Below, piece after piece: positions 11,744 to 12,083 of a DNA stretch of 12,083 nucleotides. Numbering within the stretch: position 1 is the first letter of the stretch; every line of letters begins with the position of its first letter. The stretch comes from CAZYWA01 sp964650975 [NCBI: uncultured bacterium] (GTDB taxonomy: Bacteria; JADJOY01), in the NCBI GenBank assembly GCA_964650975.1, contig CAZYWA010000163.1, forward strand, positions 2,696 through 14,778, in the 5' to 3' direction. The position numbers and the translations under genes were made by a program. The notes beneath the pieces were generated by a model, which was given only the letters and a program-made list of their open reading frames with translations, made no database searches and was not told the DNA's origin.

Positions 11744-11821
11744 TGGAGGGACGCGGTCCCTCGCGTCCGCAGTGTTTGACCGTGGTGTAACGCCGCGGCT
11801 GCGAGGGACCGCAGCCCTCCG
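11744..11821 (+). repeat. B-C composite palindromic element, copy 4 (78 bp)
   Basis: Class B hairpin at 11744-11768 and inverted class C hairpin at 11797-11821, spacer 28 bases beginning GCAGTGT and ending ACGCCGC. The spacer ends are therefore changed at positions that partly preserve pairing. The element ends 20 bases before the histidine kinase stop codon on the minus strand. Confidence 0.9.
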
Positions 11822-11841
11822 AGCGAGCGCGCGCGTCTCGA

Positions 11842-12083
11842 TCAGGCCGCTCGGGGCAGCCGCACGCTGACCACCAGACCGCCGCCTTCGCGCGGCGCTG
11901 CCGTGATCTTGCCGCCGTGCGCCTCGACGATCCGCCGGCAGAGGGTCAGCCCGAGCCCCACGCCGCCGGTGGCGCGAGTGCGGCTCCGGTCGGCGCGGAA
12001 GAACGGTTCGAAGAGCCTCGGCAGATCGGCCGGATCGACGCCGGCGCCTCGGTCGCGCACCTCGATCTCGAGCCCACCGTGCG
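11842..12083 (-). CDS. Sensor histidine kinase, C-terminal ATPase end (partial)
   Basis: The frame is open to the end of the window, and about 80 C-terminal residues are visible. They hold the ATP-binding boxes of a HATPase_c domain. The G1 box is Asp-Arg-Gly-Ala-Gly-Val-Asp, preceded by the strand Leu-Glu-Ile-Glu-Val-Arg. The F box is Leu-Phe-Glu-Pro-Phe-Phe-Arg-Ala-Asp-Arg-Ser. The G2 box is Gly-Gly-Val-Gly-Leu-Gly-Leu, followed by Arg-Ile-Val-Glu-Ala-His-Gly-Gly. This is typical of membrane two-component kinases of the HisKA class. Sensor and dimerisation domains lie outside the window, so the signal is unknown. A GTG inside the G1 region is not the start. Confidence 0.9.
   Translation of the reverse strand, partial: HGGLEIEVRDRGAGVDPADLPRLFEPFFRADRSRTRATGGVGLGLTLCRRIVEAHGGKITAAPREGGGLVVSVRLPRAA

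Overview
The window is high-GC DNA (roughly 65-70% by eye) from a Gram-negative bacterium. Secreted lipoproteins with a lipobox are frequent. One is cysteine-rich, in the style common in Myxococcota and related deltaproteobacterial lineages, and another carries IPT/TIG plus collagen triplets. Together with an Nfu scaffold and a SMUG1-type glycosylase, this suggests Myxococcota or another deltaproteobacteria-like phylum. That placement is inference; there is no rRNA or marker gene here.

Layout. 1-1595 (+): end of a multipass membrane protein, then an integral-membrane SGNH/GDSL hydrolase overlapping it by 4 bp. 2033-3335 (-): an Nfu-type Fe-S scaffold with a long Ala/Pro linker, followed by a small unknown protein. 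3577-4866 (+): a lipoprotein resembling clan GH-A glycoside hydrolases. 4867-5419: no intact gene, but PIN-toxin-like 3' scraps, a hairpin, and an AT-rich array of four 23-bp units. 5420-6316 (+): a TIG/collagen-like lipoprotein. 6340-7185 (-): an exported DUF4198 protein. 7174-8226 (+): a cysteine-rich lipoprotein. 8628-10462 (-): a small Cys-rich lipoprotein followed by an exported DUF4331 protein. 10833-11630 (+): a SMUG1-family uracil-DNA glycosylase. 11842-end (-): the 3' end of a sensor histidine kinase.

The most striking content is between the genes. Fifteen short hairpins share the loop GTCCCT (core CGGTCCCTCG) and a 5' GGAG head, but use four different perfectly paired stems, here called classes A, B, C and D. 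They occupy every roomy strand-switch junction, in both convergent and divergent settings, and are absent from the within-operon gaps. Classes B and C always occur together as a 78-79-bp composite with a conserved central inverted repeat. Read in one direction, the modules follow the order D-, A+, B+, C-. This resembles REP/BIME elements, but the stems change while the loop does not. One D copy lies inside the signal-peptide region of the 7174-8226 gene, a collapsed D relic lies at 5256, and a possible fifth stem class sits inside the collagen-coding stretch. No transposase that could move them is in the window.

The genes do not form one pathway. They are ordinary housekeeping and envelope genes in short operons, separated by these repeats.
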